A stretch of 6,273 nucleotides of DNA from Chloroflexota bacterium (GTDB lineage Bacteria; Chloroflexota; Ktedonobacteria; Ktedonobacterales; Ktedonobacteraceae). The notes beneath the pieces are model-generated. The model saw nothing but the letters and a program-made list of their open reading frames with translations. It was not told where the DNA came from and made no database searches. A program made the position numbers and the translations under genes. Location of the stretch: NCBI GenBank assembly GCA_027316975.1, contig DAHVFL010000290.1, positions 1-6,273 of the forward strand. Direction: 5' to 3'. Positions 5,705 through 6,273 of this stretch are shown piece after piece. Positions within the stretch are counted from its first letter, which is position 1; each line of letters starts with the position of its first letter.

Positions 5705-6226
5705 CTATAACGCCTGTAACAAATCCGTCGGGTTAGACCCGAATTGCTTGCGCAAATACGATATGCCGAAGCTGGTAAAGTGGATGGAGGCAAAGCTGGC
5801 GCGCAGGAATTGGATGTTGCGCAGGAAACGCGCCTCGCCCCACAGGGGGTGCCGCAGGTCGCGCAGAGCATTGAGGATGTTGCCCGCGCTGGTAAAGAGC
5901 ACACCGGCTGATATAACCAGGATTTCAATAAGCGGGTGATGTGGCAGGTCCAACGGGCTGGGCAACGCGCTGAACAGGCCGAAGTAGAGAATGCTACCCG
6001 ATATGAGCGCCGGGAAAAGCGCGCTGAACAGTATGAAAAGCGTGGTGGGTTCGCACAGGACGAGCGGTGTTATGCCAAAAGGGCCGAAGGCCCATCCGAT
6101 GAGCGGGTCATTTTTAAGCAGTGCAATCAGTACTTTAGCGCATTCAACAAGCGCAAGCCAGAGCGCGACGAAACCAATCAGTCCCAGGACGCTGGTAATA
6201 TGCACGCTGCTGTGAATACCTGGCAT
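5705..6226 (-). CDS. multi-pass membrane protein of unknown function
   Basis: I do not recognise the family of this 173-residue protein. It has hydrophobic segments at about 11-37, 61-84 and 98-118, with a further weakly hydrophobic stretch at about 43-58, so three or four membrane passes are likely. Asp, Glu and His residues lie around the segments (Glu28, Glu59, His96, His97, Glu101). The last 50 residues are more polar and basic (R-D-L-R-H, F-L-R-N, Y-L-R-K) and probably cytoplasmic. The ATG at 6224-6226 is preceded six bases upstream by a strong AAGGAG, and the stop is TAG. Hydrophobic periodicity and a good ribosome site support this frame over the charged, low-complexity frames on the other strand. 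It is transcribed toward the kinase gene, with the repeat hairpin between them; no functional link is implied. Confidence 0.8.
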   Translation of the reverse strand: MPGIHSSVHITSVLGLIGFVALWLALVECAKVLIALLKNDPLIGWAFGPFGITPLVLCEPTTLFILFSALFPALISGSILYFGLFSALPSPLDLPHHPLIEILVISAGVLFTSAGNILNALRDLRHPLWGEARFLRNIQFLRASFASIHFTSFGISYLRKQFGSNPTDLLQAL

Positions 6227-6232
6227 TCGCTA

Positions 6233-6238
6233 CTCCTT
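6233..6238 (-). promoter_or_regulatory. ribosome binding site of the membrane-protein gene
   Basis: Read on the minus strand this is AAGGAG, six bases before the ATG at 6226. Further upstream the minus strand reads TAGAAT (6265-6270) and TATAAA (6257-6262), either of which could be a -10 box, but any -35 box would lie at or beyond the window edge, so no promoter is called. Confidence 0.7.
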
Positions 6239-6273
6239 ATTCACATGTCGCAAAAGTTTATACTATTCTAGTA

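Noticed and set aside
5581..5928. Minus-strand frame containing H-P-E-R-S-E-G-S, and a plus-strand frame at 5322-5618 ending in F-V-I-L-S-V-A-K-D-L
   Set aside because: Both peptides are translations of the second hairpin repeat; the frames otherwise shadow the membrane-protein and kinase genes.
5936..6271. 111-codon plus-strand frame opposite the membrane-protein gene
   Set aside because: It is highly charged and low in complexity, has no good ribosome site, and is antisense to a frame with clear membrane segments and a strong Shine-Dalgarno site.

Overview
The window looks like chromosomal DNA from a GC-moderate, environmental bacterium. The best guess is a Chloroflexota member of the Ktedonobacteria type. 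The grounds are a bacterial CDC48/p97-like double AAA+ ATPase, a soluble GAF-PAS histidine kinase, and dispersed hairpin repeats of the TGTCATCCTGAGCGCAGCG family. The taxonomic call is inference; no rRNA or tRNA is present to anchor it. No transposase, CRISPR array, integrase or phage gene is visible.

Layout: positions 1-400 carry no convincing gene. They hold a 14-bp tandem array that runs off the left edge (1-63), a perfect palindrome (86-105), a short 12-bp tandem (130-165) and AT-rich DNA leading to the first gene. A CDC48-family ATPase (401-2959, +) follows, intact from N domain to a C-terminal tail. Positions 2960-3364 are intergenic: a 29-bp-arm inverted repeat lies just after the ATPase, then AT-rich DNA with dyads and an extended -10 promoter. 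Next come a 128-residue protein of unknown function (3365-3751, +) and a GAF-PAS-HisKA-HATPase sensor kinase (3773-5545, +). They are 21 bases apart and probably form one transcript. A second copy of the hairpin repeat (5579-5649) sits between the kinase and a convergent membrane-protein gene (5705-6226, -).

How the genes fit together: the ATPase is probably its own unit, acting as an unfoldase or segregase on protein substrates. The small protein and kinase look like a two-gene signalling unit whose response regulator is not in the window. The membrane protein is an unrelated convergent neighbour of unknown role. I found no clearly new multi-gene system. The points most worth following are the basic amphipathic C-terminal tail of the ATPase, the unknown protein paired with the kinase, and the repeat families in the intergenic DNA.
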